A DNA stretch of 64,000 nt from Simmondsia chinensis (taxonomy: Eukaryota > Streptophyta > Magnoliopsida > Caryophyllales > Simmondsiaceae), in the NCBI GenBank assembly GCA_018398585.1, contig JAGTTD010000015.1, forward strand, positions 4,283,001 through 4,347,000, in the 5' to 3' direction. Shown here piece by piece: positions 43,377 to 55,560 of this stretch (positions are counted from its first letter, which is position 1; each line of letters begins with the position of its first letter). The position numbers were made by a program, and so were the translations under genes. The notes below the pieces were generated by a model. It was not told where the DNA came from, made no database searches, and saw only the letters and a list, made by a program, of their open reading frames with translations.

Positions 43377-46300
43377 GCAGTATCCTCGACCAATGAAGTA
43401 ATTGCCCAGGACGTTGAAAGGGTTGATTCTACTGATGGTATAGAGTTGCCTAGTAGAGAAGATACTCATCTTAAGAAGCAGCCACCATCACTGGATAATC
43501 ATGCAGCCCACCACAGAATGGTAATAAATCGATCAATAGCTGTTGCGTGATGATTTTTTTTGAATCCTTGATGGATGTTTTGTTTTCTTGTCAAGCATTG
43601 TTGAAAAAAATTGGCAATGATGTTCAAATTCTGGAGCCTCGTGTTAGTCTTGCTATGATTCTGACTTTGTTGCGGATGCTGGAAGTGTGTCAAAGCATTA
43701 ATTTCATGTCACAAGCATTTTCATGAACTTTAAGTAGCTCCATGTGCATTGTCTCTAGTCTACGTCAGCTTCTGTGAAATGATCCTGTTTCAACCATTGT
43801 TTAAAAGTCAAATATGTGACAGCTGATTATTTTAATCTCAAATGTTTTCATTTTGACGTTGTATCAAGTGCTTATCGCATGGATGCCAATGCTGTATGAG
43901 GACTCCTATTATTGTGGGAAATCTTCGGTCCAAACTTTATTTACCCATTGATACCTTGGCCGTTGCCACTATCATTTCGAGCATACTGAATTTGAACTTA
44001 CATTCATCACACTACCCTCTGTACCACTGCACTTTTTAACAGTTGTGAACAATGGTGTTGGCTGGAAAATTTTCTAATGGGTGTGTTATAAATACAAATT
44101 TGTTCCTTTTCTGAAACACATAATTGAAGCTTTTACTGTAAGAAAGAACACAAAGAAAGCTTCTCACTTTGTCTTCCTTGCCCCCCCACTTCTCCACTGT
44201 CATCGCTTTATTTCCTCCCCGAGGGGTTTGTATGAAGGATTGGAAGGGGAGGATCCCTAGTGAAGGGAACGCAGCGAGAGGGGGCAAAGGTGGGGCTAGG
44301 GTTCAGGTGGGGATGAAAGGTGAAAGGAGAGTGTTTTATTTTAACTTGGTCATTTGTAAATGATACTTTTCTGTGGAAATGAAATGAATTACAGAGTCCT
44401 ATTTTTTTTAATTTTCTTTCAAGTGACGTGATAAAAAGTGAAGAGAGAGAGAGATGGTGGGTAGGGAGGAGTATAATTGTCACAATCTTTTGCAGCTATT
44501 GAGTCTCAATGACGGTTTATATTCAATCGCATCAAAACTATGAGTTAGATAAGAGTGAAACTGATGTTTCCTCTCTCTAGTGCTGGAAAATCAAACTTCA
44601 TCAAAAGAAGAAGCCTGTAATGTAGGAGCAATATGCAAACAAAGTTTGGACCAGCTTACTGACCTGAAAAATTCCATCGTTCTACCTTTTCTTTGTTAGG
44701 GGGTGGGGGGCCATCGTGTATCCACAGTATTCTGTGCGTATGATGTTCTCTAACCAAGATAATGCAGTAGAACCTTCAACTACTCAATAACAAATCTCTA
44801 ACTCCTTTGATAGTTCTTAACATGTACATACATTTGTAGATATGCTTTAATAAATAAAAATATAATACATAATGTATTATTCGGACCACAATGAAAGTAT
44901 AGTTAATAATGGTTAACTCAAAATTCCTTATGTGACAATCGTTTTATTTTGACCTTTATATGATTCCATGATAGAATCTTCATGGTAAAATCAATTTTCA
45001 TGAACTGATGCTGCTGCATTACTAGCTACATAGCAGTTTTTGCTTTTACCTTAATTTTTCACCTTTCAACATCGATGAATATATTAAACAATTTCCACGC
45101 AGGAAACAACACTGGTCTCCTGCTGCACAAACCTTGAGACCATTTTCTCGCCCACAGTTCAGAAAGTGACGGCCAATGGACCAGACATTGATAAAGACGA
45201 AGGTACACAAATTATCTTATTACTATTCCACAGTTTGCTTAAATTCTTTTTGTTTCTTACGTTAGTGTTTTTGCCTCTGCTTCCACCCCTCCCTGCAGTG
45301 TTTGCGACATTGCTTAATTTGGTTTCATAGCATACTTTTTTCTGCAGGATTCTTCTTCTCTAAGAAAATGACCTATTCACTCTTTCCTGGTTTGTTTCAC
45401 TATTGAGGGCTTCTTCTGAGGTTCCATATCATGTTTCCTGTCAAGTAGATTTATGAAACAGGATGCATTCATCTGATTTTGGAACCATATTGATTGGTTT
45501 TTTCCTTTTTTTGCTGGAGGAACATATGTTGGTGCTGCTGATTGTTATTGTTCTATTGATATGGGTATCTATGGTAGAAATATGATCATACGAAAGATGA
45601 AATTGCACATAAAAGAAACTCAAAAATGAATAATGTTCCACCACGTGTTCTCACATCCAGTCCAGATGAGAAGAGTGTGGGAAAAATTAGGTATAGAGGC
45701 CTGTGAGGTTGGGTAATTAGTTCCTTCCCTAAAGCATATTCCTATTCTTATGCTTCTGACACAGCTGAGAAGATTAAACATCTTTCTTTCAGAACCTAGC
45801 TTCCTAACATGGATCTTTTCCGTGAAGGAAAGCTAACTGCCTGCTGATGAAGGCAGGACTCAGGATGAACGGTGAAAATCCATAATGATGCCAAATGTGG
45901 GGCATAAGGTCCATCTAATGTGGGGAAAAGAATCAGAAATGGAATGCAGATTTTACGATAGGTGACACCTAAAAGCATTGATAAAAGAGGATTTTTGTCA
46001 TCATTTCAAATCTGCACTTGAATAACTCACTTTAGGTTATTTGATGATTCGTCGGTTTGTTATCAACATTTTTGGTCTTTCAAGGAAATTAAGCGTATTG
46101 AGGAATAGGAGATGCGTTAGTATTATACTTCCATGTAACCGTTGAGTGTAAACACTGTTTAGTTGGATGTGTATCTAGTTCTGATCATTAATGGAAAGCG
46201 CTCTGCTGCACACATGGTCTTATCTTTCTTGCTCACTTCATTTTGCTGGATGCTATTCTCTGGCAAAATATGACCCGACCCATTTGACCTGCTACCCGAC

Positions 46301-49300
46301 CTAACCCTAACCCCAAAAAATTTTAAATTTATTGGGACCCGAACCCGAAAATGACCCAACCTGAACTTGACCCGACCTGAGCTGACCCAAACCTGATATG
46401 ACTTGACCCGAATTAGACCCCACCAAGTTTGACCCGACCCGTGATGACCCGATATTTGAACCAAACCTGTTCTATGACCCAAGTAGAAATCCAATTTATC
46501 ATAAAATCTAAATAATAGGCTAATTATAATCATTTATTCTATAATTTTAGTTATAATTTTCAAGGTCAAATATATATATTATCGAAATAACCCGATGAAA
46601 CAACTTAAAATCCAATCTGACCAAAGGATGACTGCACCCAAGGTCAACCCGACCCCACGTTGACCCAACATGTAATTGACCCGACCCGAGGTCGACCAAA
46701 CCCAAGGATAACCTGACCCGAAATTGACCCAACCTGATTTTTTCCTGACCCGACATTAACCCGACCCGACCCGATTTCTAGGTCTAGTTGTCACATAGTT
46801 GAAGGAAACTCCAAAAATGCTAACGCTCCATGCTTCGGAAACGCGATTCCGCGTTTCAATGTTAGATTCACGTTTCCTACGCGTATCAAACTCGACGGAA
46901 ACACAATTCGAGCAATCATGGGAGTATTTTGATAATAAAATACTTATTAAACGATTTATTGGTTAAGTATATCACTCGATTTTAAAGAATCATTGAATTG
47001 CATGGATATGTTGGAGTCAATTTTCTAGATCTTATTCATTGAAGTACTTGGATTTCTTGATTATTGCTTAATATTAACTTTGTTTTGATATTTATGCTTT
47101 TAACGACTCAATTGATAACATTTCATTACTTTTTCTTGTATATCTAATATATGGTAATATAAGTGCTCCCTCAATGCTCCCAACCTTAGAAGCTTTTATT
47201 ACTGCCCACTCCCGCGCTCCCGTTTCCGCTCCCGCTCCCGCTTCGTGCAACTATGAGTTGTCATGATGGTGTCCTAGGGGTTGTAAACTGTTACTGTGTT
47301 TGTTCCCATCCACACAGGACTTACACACCAACAAAATCTGTTTCTGTTATGTTCCATGTCAGGAGAGTGGGTTCAAAGTTGCTCTCTAGCATGACGCGTG
47401 AAATACATCTGCTCAGCAGAGTGCATGCACTGCCTCCAAAGAGTTTATGTTTGAGTTGGGGATACTTGATATTGTATAAATGGTTCGAATTTTCATCTTA
47501 AGAGGTGTAAATGCTTATTTTTCATCTTTCTATGCAGGAAGCAACAATGATTCAGATATATTTCAATCCCGTGCAGCAGATGAAAGTGATGGTAACAGTG
47601 GGAGCTCCAGTGACCACCAAACCTGCAATCTTTCAGATTTCTATATTTCTGATATGTTCTTGTCTGGTTTCCCATTTGACACGAGTTCACTATGTAATGA
47701 TATTGCTGAGACAAACCCCTTACCTGAATATGGTGCTGCTGAGTCCAGCCTATTCTTGGATGCCACTGAGCAACGCATGACCCTGCCTCACCTTCATGAC
47801 TCTGCAGAATCTAATGATATGCAAAATACTGGACCGTGTGATGAAACTAAAGTGCACGGAGATGATTCAAGCTTTTTTCTTGCAATCCACCAGATGAGTC
47901 CTAGAGACCAAGTTCATAATTGCAGTCCTTACCCTGACTCCGAGGAAGCAGAATCTTTCGATCCGCACTCGTTTATAAGAAACTTACCTGAGCTATCAGA
48001 TATTCCGCCCAATACGCAACCAACACTATTGCCAAGAGCATCTGGGGAAAGAACACGTATCACTTTGGTGCTGGATTTAGATGGTGAGAATCCCCTCCTC
48101 CCCCCCCCCCCTCTCTGCATCTTGATGCCGGTATCATAAAATTGGGATGTCGTGATGGGATCAGGAACAGAACTGAACCACAAACTGTGCAGCTTGACTG
48201 CTGAGAAGAAACTTATGCGTTGTCACAGACAAAGACTGAATCTTTCTATCATTTCAAGTAGCATATTCAAGGAAGCGGATGAGCTAAATAATTGCAAATG
48301 CCATGAAAAAATCTCTTGATAGTAAAAACGTCACCTCGTTTTCTGTTTAGCTTTGTATGGTTAGTATTACTTTATCATTTTGCCTGATGAAAATGGAGAG
48401 CTTAGGGTTCCTCTGTGGAACTCAGAATTCAGACATTTCTACTACAAACTTTGATGCAGGTTATATTTAGATGTCACGAGGTGAATGTTGTTTTCCCCAG
48501 TACATGTTGAACTGAAAATTTCAAAATGATTTTTATTTGTCTAAGAGGATTCAAAGGCTGTATTTTTTGTGCTTTGTTCCAACTGGTTTCCTTAACCATT
48601 TCGTCATGAAATTTAAATCTATATGTCTCTGAAGTCCTTAACTCTTTAGCCTTTATTGTCGGTCATCAAAAGCATAGTTTGACTACGAGCAGGTTGGGCA
48701 GGGATGGATTTTGCATGAAGAAAAGCACTCTCGTGTAAATTGCTCATAATGTTTCCATTTGCTTGCAGAGACATTAGTTCACTCTTCATTGGACTACTGT
48801 GAAGATGCAAACTTTACCTTCACAGTTTTCTTTAACTTGAAAGAGCACACGGTTTATGTAAAAGAAAGGCCTCACCTTCGGACATTTCTGAAAAGAGTTG
48901 CAGAGATGTTTGAGGTTGTCATTTTCACAGCCAGTCAAAGCATTTATGCAAAGCAACTTCTCGATATACTGGACCCTGATGGGAAGCTTATTTCTCAACG
49001 ACAATACCGTGAATCATGCATCTTTTCAGATGGCACTTATACCAAAGATTTGACAGTGTTAGGTGTTGATCTTGCTAAGGTGGTTATAATTGATAACTGT
49101 CCTCAGGTATTTCACTTCCCAATCGTCTAACATTTATATCCAGACTCCTTTATGCATTTTTGTTGCTGCTGCCATTCTTTTTTTGACTTTGCTATTCAGC
49201 TTACGTGTCATTCTTTATGATAATAGTTCAGTTTCCTGGGTCAAATGTAATGGGCTGGACTCCTCTTCAGTTAACATTTATGGGACAACAATGGATTGTT

Positions 49301-49693
49301 TACCCTTGTACATATGGGAAGCACCGTGCTTGCTTTCTTTTCATACAGGGTTGCCATCTTATCCAAATTTCTATCTTTCTTGTCATTTGTAAAAGACAGC
49401 AAATAGCAAGCAGCAGCGAGTACTTACTGTCTATTTATCACGGGAAACAGAGAAAAGAACGAGTCATGAACTATATAACAAGTGTCTAAATTTGGGGAAT
49501 GCTTATATGTTTCCATGATTGTTCTTGATAACAGGTTTTCAGGTTGCAAGTGAATAATGGGATTCCAATCAAGAGTTGGTTTGATGACCCGTCAGACAAC
49601 GAGCTTATTTCATTGATTCCTTTCCTGGAGACTTTGGTTGATGTCGATGATGTCCGCCCAATCGTTGCTAAGAGATTTGGTAACAAGGAATAA
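42317..49693 (+). CDS. SSP4: SSP4-like CTD phosphatase with FCP1 homology domain
   Basis: Coding exons: 42,317-42,548, 43,381-43,520, 45,103-45,202, 47,538-48,083, 48,769-49,106 and 49,535-49,693, all GT-AG with consistent phase, 504 residues. The N-terminal third (MPSVRMKNSSMGC, then GKNGLHVCQKS) is of the type seen in plant SSP4 proteins and is followed by an acidic, Ser-rich region. The catalytic FCP1 domain starts near residue 333: LVLDLDETLVHSS, with the DLDET motif at 337-341 formed across the exon 4/5 junction; its first Asp is the expected phospho-acceptor. EMFEVVIFTAS, YAKQLLDILDP and VVIIDNCPQVF follow, and the protein ends at FGNKE. Members dephosphorylate Ser residues of RNA polymerase II CTD-like substrates; the SSP4 group is nuclear in Arabidopsis as far as I recall. 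A 24-residue segment is duplicated in exon 1. It could also be the SSP4b paralogue. Confidence 0.92.
42425..42548 (+). repeat. 72-bp in-frame tandem duplication in first coding exon
   Basis: ATTTCTCAGTTAGCAGCAGA starts at about 42,431 and again 72 bp later at 42,503. The encoded segments both read ISQLAAEYG followed by related residues. The unit is 24 codons, so the frame is kept. Confidence 0.85.
43521..45102 (+). other. SSP4-like intron
   Basis: A 1.6-kb intron between exons ending at 43,520 and starting at 45,103. It contains CCCCCCC and purine-rich stretches near 44,180-44,300; no gene is recognised. Confidence 0.5.
45203..47537 (+). other. SSP4-like 2.3-kb intron
   Basis: It hosts the GACCCGACCC-type repeat (46,258-46,780) and a GCTCCCG-rich patch near 47,205-47,245. 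No independent gene is seen; open frames on the - strand at 46,159-46,756 are produced by the repeat. Confidence 0.55.
46258..46780. repeat. GACCCGACCC-type degenerate repeat
   Basis: Two blocks (about 46,268-46,485 and 46,590-46,780) are built of TGACCCGACCC, GACCTGACC and GACCCAACC words separated by an AT-rich spacer. This repeat type is widespread in plant genomes and has no coding role here. Confidence 0.7.
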
Positions 49694-51390
49694 AAGCGCT
49701 TGTTTTCTCTTTACTATTAGAATTTGCTGCTGATTAACTCTTCAGTGCCCCATTTTTGCAAAAGCCAGCTGCTGCTTCACTTGTCCGATTCTTATTAATC
49801 CTTGCTGTAATTTTGCATAGAATAATTAGTCTTGCTGTTGAGGTAGGTGTGCTTGTCTTCTTTTTTCTCCTCCTGGCTAACAACCCTCGGAGTGTGATAT
49901 ATTACTTAAAGCCAAGGTAGTTCCAGGAACATCTCTGATTATTTTTCTTGTACAGATGAAGATGCAATTATTTCCTCATAGTTCCAAGATCTCTCTTCTT
50001 TTGCTAAGTTGTCACTATTCTTGATTTAATATCAACCCGTGCAGATTGATTTGATGAATGTTTGCAGCTTCTTCTGTTATATTTCTATACTACAAAAACA
50101 ACCATCTCATTATTATCTTGGTTTATTTTAGTTTGATGAACTTACACTGAAGGCATTCCCCAATGAGGGAAAGAACGAAAGAAAAAATTGGGAAAAAAGG
50201 ATGTTTAGGTGTTCTCTTTCTTTTTGGGTTCGGGGTCAGGAGAAATATGGAGGGGAAAGGGTTTGGAAGGGAAAAAATGGAGAATAAGGAAGAGAAAAGA
50301 AGGTATGAAGATGGGAAGCTTTCTTAGAAGAGGTTTCTCTCAAGGACAAAAAGAAAAAAAAGTAAAAAAAAAAAAAAAAAAATTTGAATGTACTGAGAAA
50401 AAAGGAAAAAAGTGGAGGATGATGTATCAATAATGAAGTTGCAAAGAAGGAAATCTGCACTTGCAATTGTCAATTATTTGTCTCGTGAAGACCTTGAACC
50501 TTTGGATTGTAAAGTGATACTGCAACTCTGCAAGTCTGCAACTGCAAGAATCCTTGACACATGATACAAATTATAGGACGAAGCTAAGGTTTATCAACTA
50601 ATATTGCAAGCACAAAACTGTGTGTTAATTTATGACCAATGGGTTGATAAAAAAAAAAATTATGACCTATAGAAATGGTTGTCACTACTTAATCGCTGAG
50701 CAATTGATAAAGTAGAAATCCAAGAATGTAGTTTCAACTTGTTACATTAAGCATAAAATAATAAGGGTGCAAGTAACTTGAAGTATGATCATGTTGAGTG
50801 TTGCAGTTGTTTGCTTTTGTCTTTTTGTGTGTGTGAGCGCGCAAGTGGGTGCATGTGTAACTATGTCTAGAACATCAAGGCATGAAATTAAAAGCTAGCA
50901 TATTGTCGTCCTTTTTTCGCATTACGGCATTCAAGCATTAGTGTTGTATGCTTCTCTAGAAAATTAGGTTGCTTTAACTGTTTAGTTTATCATGCATTGA
51001 AGAATGATGAAAGACTAGATTGCGCAGGATGAATGTCAGTTAACACTGTTACAGTCACATGACTGACAGTGGTGAGGTTGTAGAGCCGGCCTCTAAGTAT
51101 GGATATTTGATTCATTAATGAGTCGATACATAATCGCTGACAAGTGGACCTTAAGTCATGGGGCTCGAAAATTCCTTGTGAATATCACATTTGCTCTTGC
51201 TAGAAGTTTAATAAATCTACCAGCCTCATAGCTGTGTTTTAGTGAGGAATGACGAGAAACTTTTGTGGAAGCTGCTATGCAATTCCGGTATGTCTTGAGG
51301 ACGCAAAATTATTGGCCTGTCGTTCTTCAGTGTTGATCAACAGTCTTGAGTCTGCGCATTTAGCGACTTTCGGATCTATCTGTGTTATTG
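49694..51390. other. SSP4-like 3' region and intergenic DNA
   Basis: The 3' untranslated region is followed by an A/G-rich stretch (50,160-50,420) with an A-run near 50,368. Nothing else is supported. Confidence 0.45.
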
Positions 51391-51556
51391 TAAAGTTTAC
51401 ATGATTATGAGCAATTTTCAGAGTCCAATGGCTGATTGACTTTAAAATGTTCTAGTTGACAACTGGAGTTTGATAAAGTTTACATGACTATGAGCAATTT
51501 TGTGAGTCCAATGGCTGATTGACTTTAAAAAGTTTTAGTTGACAACTGGAGTTTTA
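51391..51556 (+). repeat. 83-bp imperfect tandem duplication
   Basis: TAAAGTTTACATGATTATGA...AACTGGAGTTTGA at 51,391-51,473 is repeated from 51,474 with about four differences (ATGACTATGAGC; AAAAGTTTTAG). Confidence 0.8.
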
Positions 51557-52059
51557 TATCCATGTTAGGAATAAATTACCAAAGTGATCATATAGGACTA
51601 CAGAGTCGAGTGGCCAGTTTGATATCCCAGAAACAATCTCTGCCTGTTTCACACCAAATTGAACCATACTCATCATTGTTGATGTTGTAGTTGCTGCAGT
51701 TTGAGCGTCATATTTTTTCTATTTGATCTGGATTTGATCCTGTGGTCTGCATAATTCTTCTTGTAACTTGGAAAGTCCCGTCATCTTTCAATCATTCCCA
51801 CCTGCACCTGTTGGAGTTCAAAGAACATGGGGAAGAATACTCGGAAACACTTGCAAGTCAAGGGAAAGTCCTCTTCTATTGTCTTACTCAAATACAGTGT
51901 GAATCAGCATGGTCGTTAATTTGATTTAATATAAAGAACATGAAGGTGGGACCTACTTAGTTCTAAGGTTGGGAGAGAACCTGCAGCATGTAGAGGACAC
52001 ATCTGGGGACACAGTTTTAGATCCTGTTAATTGTCTAAGACCTTCTGTTGTTTCATTAT

Positions 52060-52860
52060 ATGTTTTGTCAGGTAAGTTTCTAATAAATGGGCGTGGATCA
52101 AAAGATTGCTTTATTGTTGCTTTATTGTGCTTTATTGTTTTGATTTTGCTTTTTAGGGTTGTGGCCCTTCGGAAACAATCTTCCTTTAGGGTAGTACCCC
52201 GAAGGAATAAAGCTGCATACGTCTTACCCTCCCCAGACCATACTTTGGCGGAAGCCCTTTGTGGCACTAGGCTTCTTCTTGTTGTTGGGTGTGGATCAAC
52301 AGATTCTGTTTCATCCAAGTTAGTGTAAGGAATACAATCATGACCTTGGCCAAAAAGCTAGAAGCAATACGTACACTTCAGCTTCTTCGCAGGGTCCAGT
52401 ATTGTGCATATCATTAGATTTAGTGGCATCCAAGAACAAATTGGACTCAGCATATCATATATCTCGGTAAAGGATTTATCTCAGCAATATCCTTACAATA
52501 TGCACTTGCGTCAAACGGTAAACGTAAAGGAAAGTAAAAATCTGATATGTTTCAGGTATAATTGTCACTGGAGCTCCCACTAATACCATTACTTTCATCA
52601 GCAGCCCATGACTGAAATATATCTGAAGTAATGTTGCTTCCTTCATTATCAACATCTATTCTTCTGGGAACACGAATATTCTGAATTGCAGGTGAAAATT
52701 GTCTGGAAGTTTGTGGAGCATGAAACTGTTGTCGATTTCTTTGTGGTTTGGCTTCATGGATATCCAATTATGGCGGTTGCTTCTTAAACCAAGTATCATC
52801 GTCTCCATTAGCCAACTCTACACAGTCGGTAGATTCATCATGTCAATTGAGGGAGAGTAT
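52060..52860 (-). pseudogene. Processed SSP4-like pseudogene, interrupted by a SINE
   Basis: On the - strand the sequence matches exons 2 to 4 of the coding exons listed for the SSP4-like gene, joined without introns. DDDTWFKKQPP corresponds to EDTHLKKQPP. FSPAIQ corresponds to FSPTVQ. EGSNITSDIFQSWAADES corresponds to EGSNNDSDIFQSRAADES. SFDPRPFIRNLPD corresponds to SFDPHSFIRNLPE. The exon junction at about 52,640/52,641 is seamless, whereas the source gene has introns of 1.6 and 2.3 kb at these places. Stops (TAA at 52,768-52,770; another after SSSDNYT) and indels make it non-functional. The FCP1 domain is absent. It may derive from this gene or from a paralogue. Confidence 0.8.
52108..52286 (+). 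mobile_element. SINE inserted in the processed pseudogene
   Basis: The Au/TS-like body (GCTGCATACGTCTTACC, CCAGACCATACTTTGGCGG, GTGGCACTAGGC) ends in TTCTTCTTGTTGTT. It is flanked by GGGCGTGGATCAAAAGATT (52,089-52,107) and GGGTGTGGATCAACAGATT (52,287-52,305), 17 of 19 identical. Both copies correspond to pseudogene sequence, so the SINE came after the retrocopy. Confidence 0.8.
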
Positions 52861-52869
52861 CAGCGATGA

Positions 52870-53057
52870 TACATGGTAACGTTGTACATGTTGATACTGA
52901 GACACTTCCTGCACTTGTAAAACATCCCAAAAACCTGGAGAAAGATGGTTATAACTTCTCCTAAAATGAAATTCATAAAGGATCGAGGCCGAGTGGGATG
53001 GATGATGCTAACGAAAAGATGCTTTACCAAAGGAACTAATCAGTCTTAAGCAGTATA
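52870..53057. other. Possible 5' continuation of the pseudogene
   Basis: The - strand retrocopy may continue here, but its similarity to coding exon 1 is not convincing by eye. No other feature is seen. Confidence 0.3.
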
Positions 53058-53071
53058 TGTATATATATATA

Positions 53072-53117
<46 letters not shown>

Positions 53118-53119
53118 CG

Positions 53120-53148
<29 letters not shown>
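53058..53148. repeat. TA/TG microsatellite
   Basis: (TA)n blocks are interrupted by TGTGTGTG and TGTGTGCG; a variable simple repeat. Confidence 0.95.
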
Positions 53149-53149
<1 letters not shown>

Positions 53150-53152
<3 letters not shown>

Positions 53153-54158
53153 TTACAAGTGCAAAAGACAAACCACAGACATAAAACTTTTGGATATTAC
53201 AATTCGCTTGCTTGTTCATATTAACACAGAACCTCGTTGTGTTTGACATGATAACTTGAAATGAGTCAATAGTTTGGACAAAATTATGGCTGTTGCCGCT
53301 TCTGCGTGGTTGACAAGTACTCTTGATAACAATAATTGCATGTTTTTACATCTTTGTAACTTTATGCTGATTAAAAAGGAAGCAGCGATCACTTCCGCTC
53401 GTACTGTTACGAGATGGACGTGTCTGAAATGCACTATTTGCAGTTCTCTATGCAAGATCATGCTTTTAATGCGATTTGCTTTGTTGTGCAAGTTTTAAAG
53501 TGCATGACCCTGATGTTCATTTTCCGAATTTGAACGCACTTTTACCAGAACATGATGATAATGACAGGTATTACCGGCATTTTAGATTTTGCTCGAGTCA
53601 TCTTGTTTAACTATGTTGAACAGCTTCGGCGAGGGATGAAGGCGCCTTCATAAACATCTGGTCTGGATCATCTTTCAGTCTGACGTTTTTCTACTAAGTT
53701 TACTGATCATCGTAGTGTTGCAAAAACCATGTCATAAAATTTTCGGCAGAAAGTGTAGGATTTACTATCTTGCATGCCCTTATTGCAGGTTATGTGGATT
53801 GGCTGCTTGTGGCATTAACAATTGGTACGTAAGAGTAAAATTTGTCTATTCTTTCTGCTAATGTTAAGGACTCCATATGTGAGTCTCGTAAAAATCCCAC
53901 ATTGGAGTTGTAGGATAGAAGAGATCAGTATATGTCTGGCGGGTTATTCCATCTAATATCAATTGATTTTAAGATGAAACATCAACTGAGCTTATATGTG
54001 AACGTTATATGTGCCAACTCCGTGGATTGAACATAAAGTCCAGTGAAATTTAACAACTAACTTGAATAGCTGTACTACTGATGCCTACTGGTGCACGCGG
54101 GCACATACACATACACATGTACATGTTACATTGGTAAGGAGATTACGAGGCTCCTTCC
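53150..54158. other. Intergenic DNA, possible LTR scrap
   Basis: No gene is seen. AATCCCACATTGGAGTTGTAGG near 53,891 resembles the TCCCACATTGG motif of short plant LTR elements, but no boundaries were found. Confidence 0.35.
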
Positions 54159-54458
54159 AAGGGTCTGTTTAGTCAAGTTTCTTTTTTGGGGAAAAAAAAA
54201 AAAAAAGAGTACTTTTTCATATGCCAAGGGTGTTTGGCCTGAAAGAAAAGTGATATTAAATGGAAGTAAAAGTTGTTTTTCTACTTTAAACAAAAGTAGA
54301 AAAACATCGCTACTCCTTTCAACCCGAAGTAGAAGCAAAACGTAAAATTGCTCAAACAAAAATACGCATGATAATAGCACTTTTTTACAAAAGTTCTCCT
54401 ATAAAGAATGCTTCTAAAGAAAGCTGTTTTTTCACAACTTCGTCGAACAAGCCCTAAG
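54159..54458. mobile_element. AAGTGCTT-type foldback MITE, family E
   Basis: It starts AAGGGTCTGTTTAGTCAAG and ends TTCGTCGAACAAGCCCTAAG, with inverted arms containing AAAGTAGAAAAACATCG and AAGTAGAAGCAAAACG. A matching left end begins at about 63,962 at the window edge. Confidence 0.55.
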
Positions 54459-54469
54459 AGACAACATTT

Positions 54470-55189
54470 GGGAATGGGGGGGTTGGTAAGCTTCAAACGC
54501 AGAATCTAGTCGAAGAAGATGCGAGGTTTTAAGCATCAAGCCAACCCATGGAAATTAAACAAAAACGAGATTTTACCCTCCCACCCCCGCCCCCCTGTCC
54601 CAAATAAAGGGAGCAACATTGTGATTCACGACCGAAATTTTGCTCGTTGAGGCACTTTTTGGCTTTGGCCTTTTTGTATTGCGTAACCGATGTAAAACTG
54701 GTTTTATGTTGGATGATATGGAATTTTTTTTGAACATAGGATGATATGGAATTGGTGTTTGTGTTTTGTTATACTTTTTGACAAAATGATCAGAATGTAA
54801 AATGTATGAAACAGTCCTGGGATGATCTTTATTTTTTTATGTAGAATCCTATGATGCTAACATTAGTAGTTACTCTCTGACTGAGATGAGTTTGATGATT
54901 TGTTGTTTCTGTTGATTTCAAACAATAAGTTCGTTACATGTCAGGCTTCGACTATCTTTTTTTTTAAATTATGCACACTACATAAACTGCATAAGGGGGC
55001 TGCCCGCCGAAATTCCCTTGACCCCTCTTCCCAATTATGAAGGCAGGATTTGATCCTAAGTCTCGGGTACAATCCTCAGAAATTTTACCGGTTAAGCTAA
55101 CTAATATCTTTAGAGAAGATCTATCCATTGCTGGTAAGAAGGGCAAGATTAATGGGTGCTAACCAAAGCATCAACTTGAGAGATTGATA
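54470..55189. other. Intergenic DNA, nothing recognised
   Basis: No gene or repeat end is supported. C-rich short runs lie near 54,580-54,600. Confidence 0.4.
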
Positions 55190-55331
55190 TTATGTCTTGT
55201 AATTTTATTTTCTTGGATTGTTGTTTTGTTTCTCTTTTTTTATCCCCACTTTTATATAGGTTGACTCATTACTCTTTTGTACTAGATGCCTGTTTTGTAT
55301 TACGACTTTACTACTAATTATTGAAAAAAAT
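55190..55331 (+). mobile_element. LINE 3' end fragment
   Basis: A T/G-rich stretch ends in TGTTTTGTATTACGACTTTA and CTAATTATTGAAAAAAA. This is nearly the same terminus as at about 650-690 and 9,880-9,917. Confidence 0.45.
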
Positions 55332-55439
55332 ATGTAAAGTGTCATTAGAGCATGCATATGACTTACTAGGATGTATATTTTGTCTTCTATGCCGGGGTGT
55401 TGAGAAGTTTCTTCTTTAAGATTGTGTCTAATGTTTATG

Positions 55440-55560
55440 GGTGTATATGAGTTGTGCTGAGCTCGAACTTGCACAACTGGGCTTTTCAACATTAAGCTCA
55501 CCTCGGGTGTTTGCTTGACGCTTGTTGGGCTTGGAAACTTCAACCTTAATAAGAGCGTTC
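55440..55560. repeat. GAGCTCG-type repeat fragment
   Basis: GGGTGTATATGAGTTGTGCT, then GAGCTCGAACTTG and AAGCTCACC words; a short copy of the degenerate repeat class. Confidence 0.4.

Noticed and set aside
46159..46756. Gly/Arg/Val-rich frames on the - strand
   Set aside because: Translation of the GACCCGACCC repeat; no start context or domain.
53046..53249. Tyr/Ile repeat frame
   Set aside because: TA/TG microsatellite.
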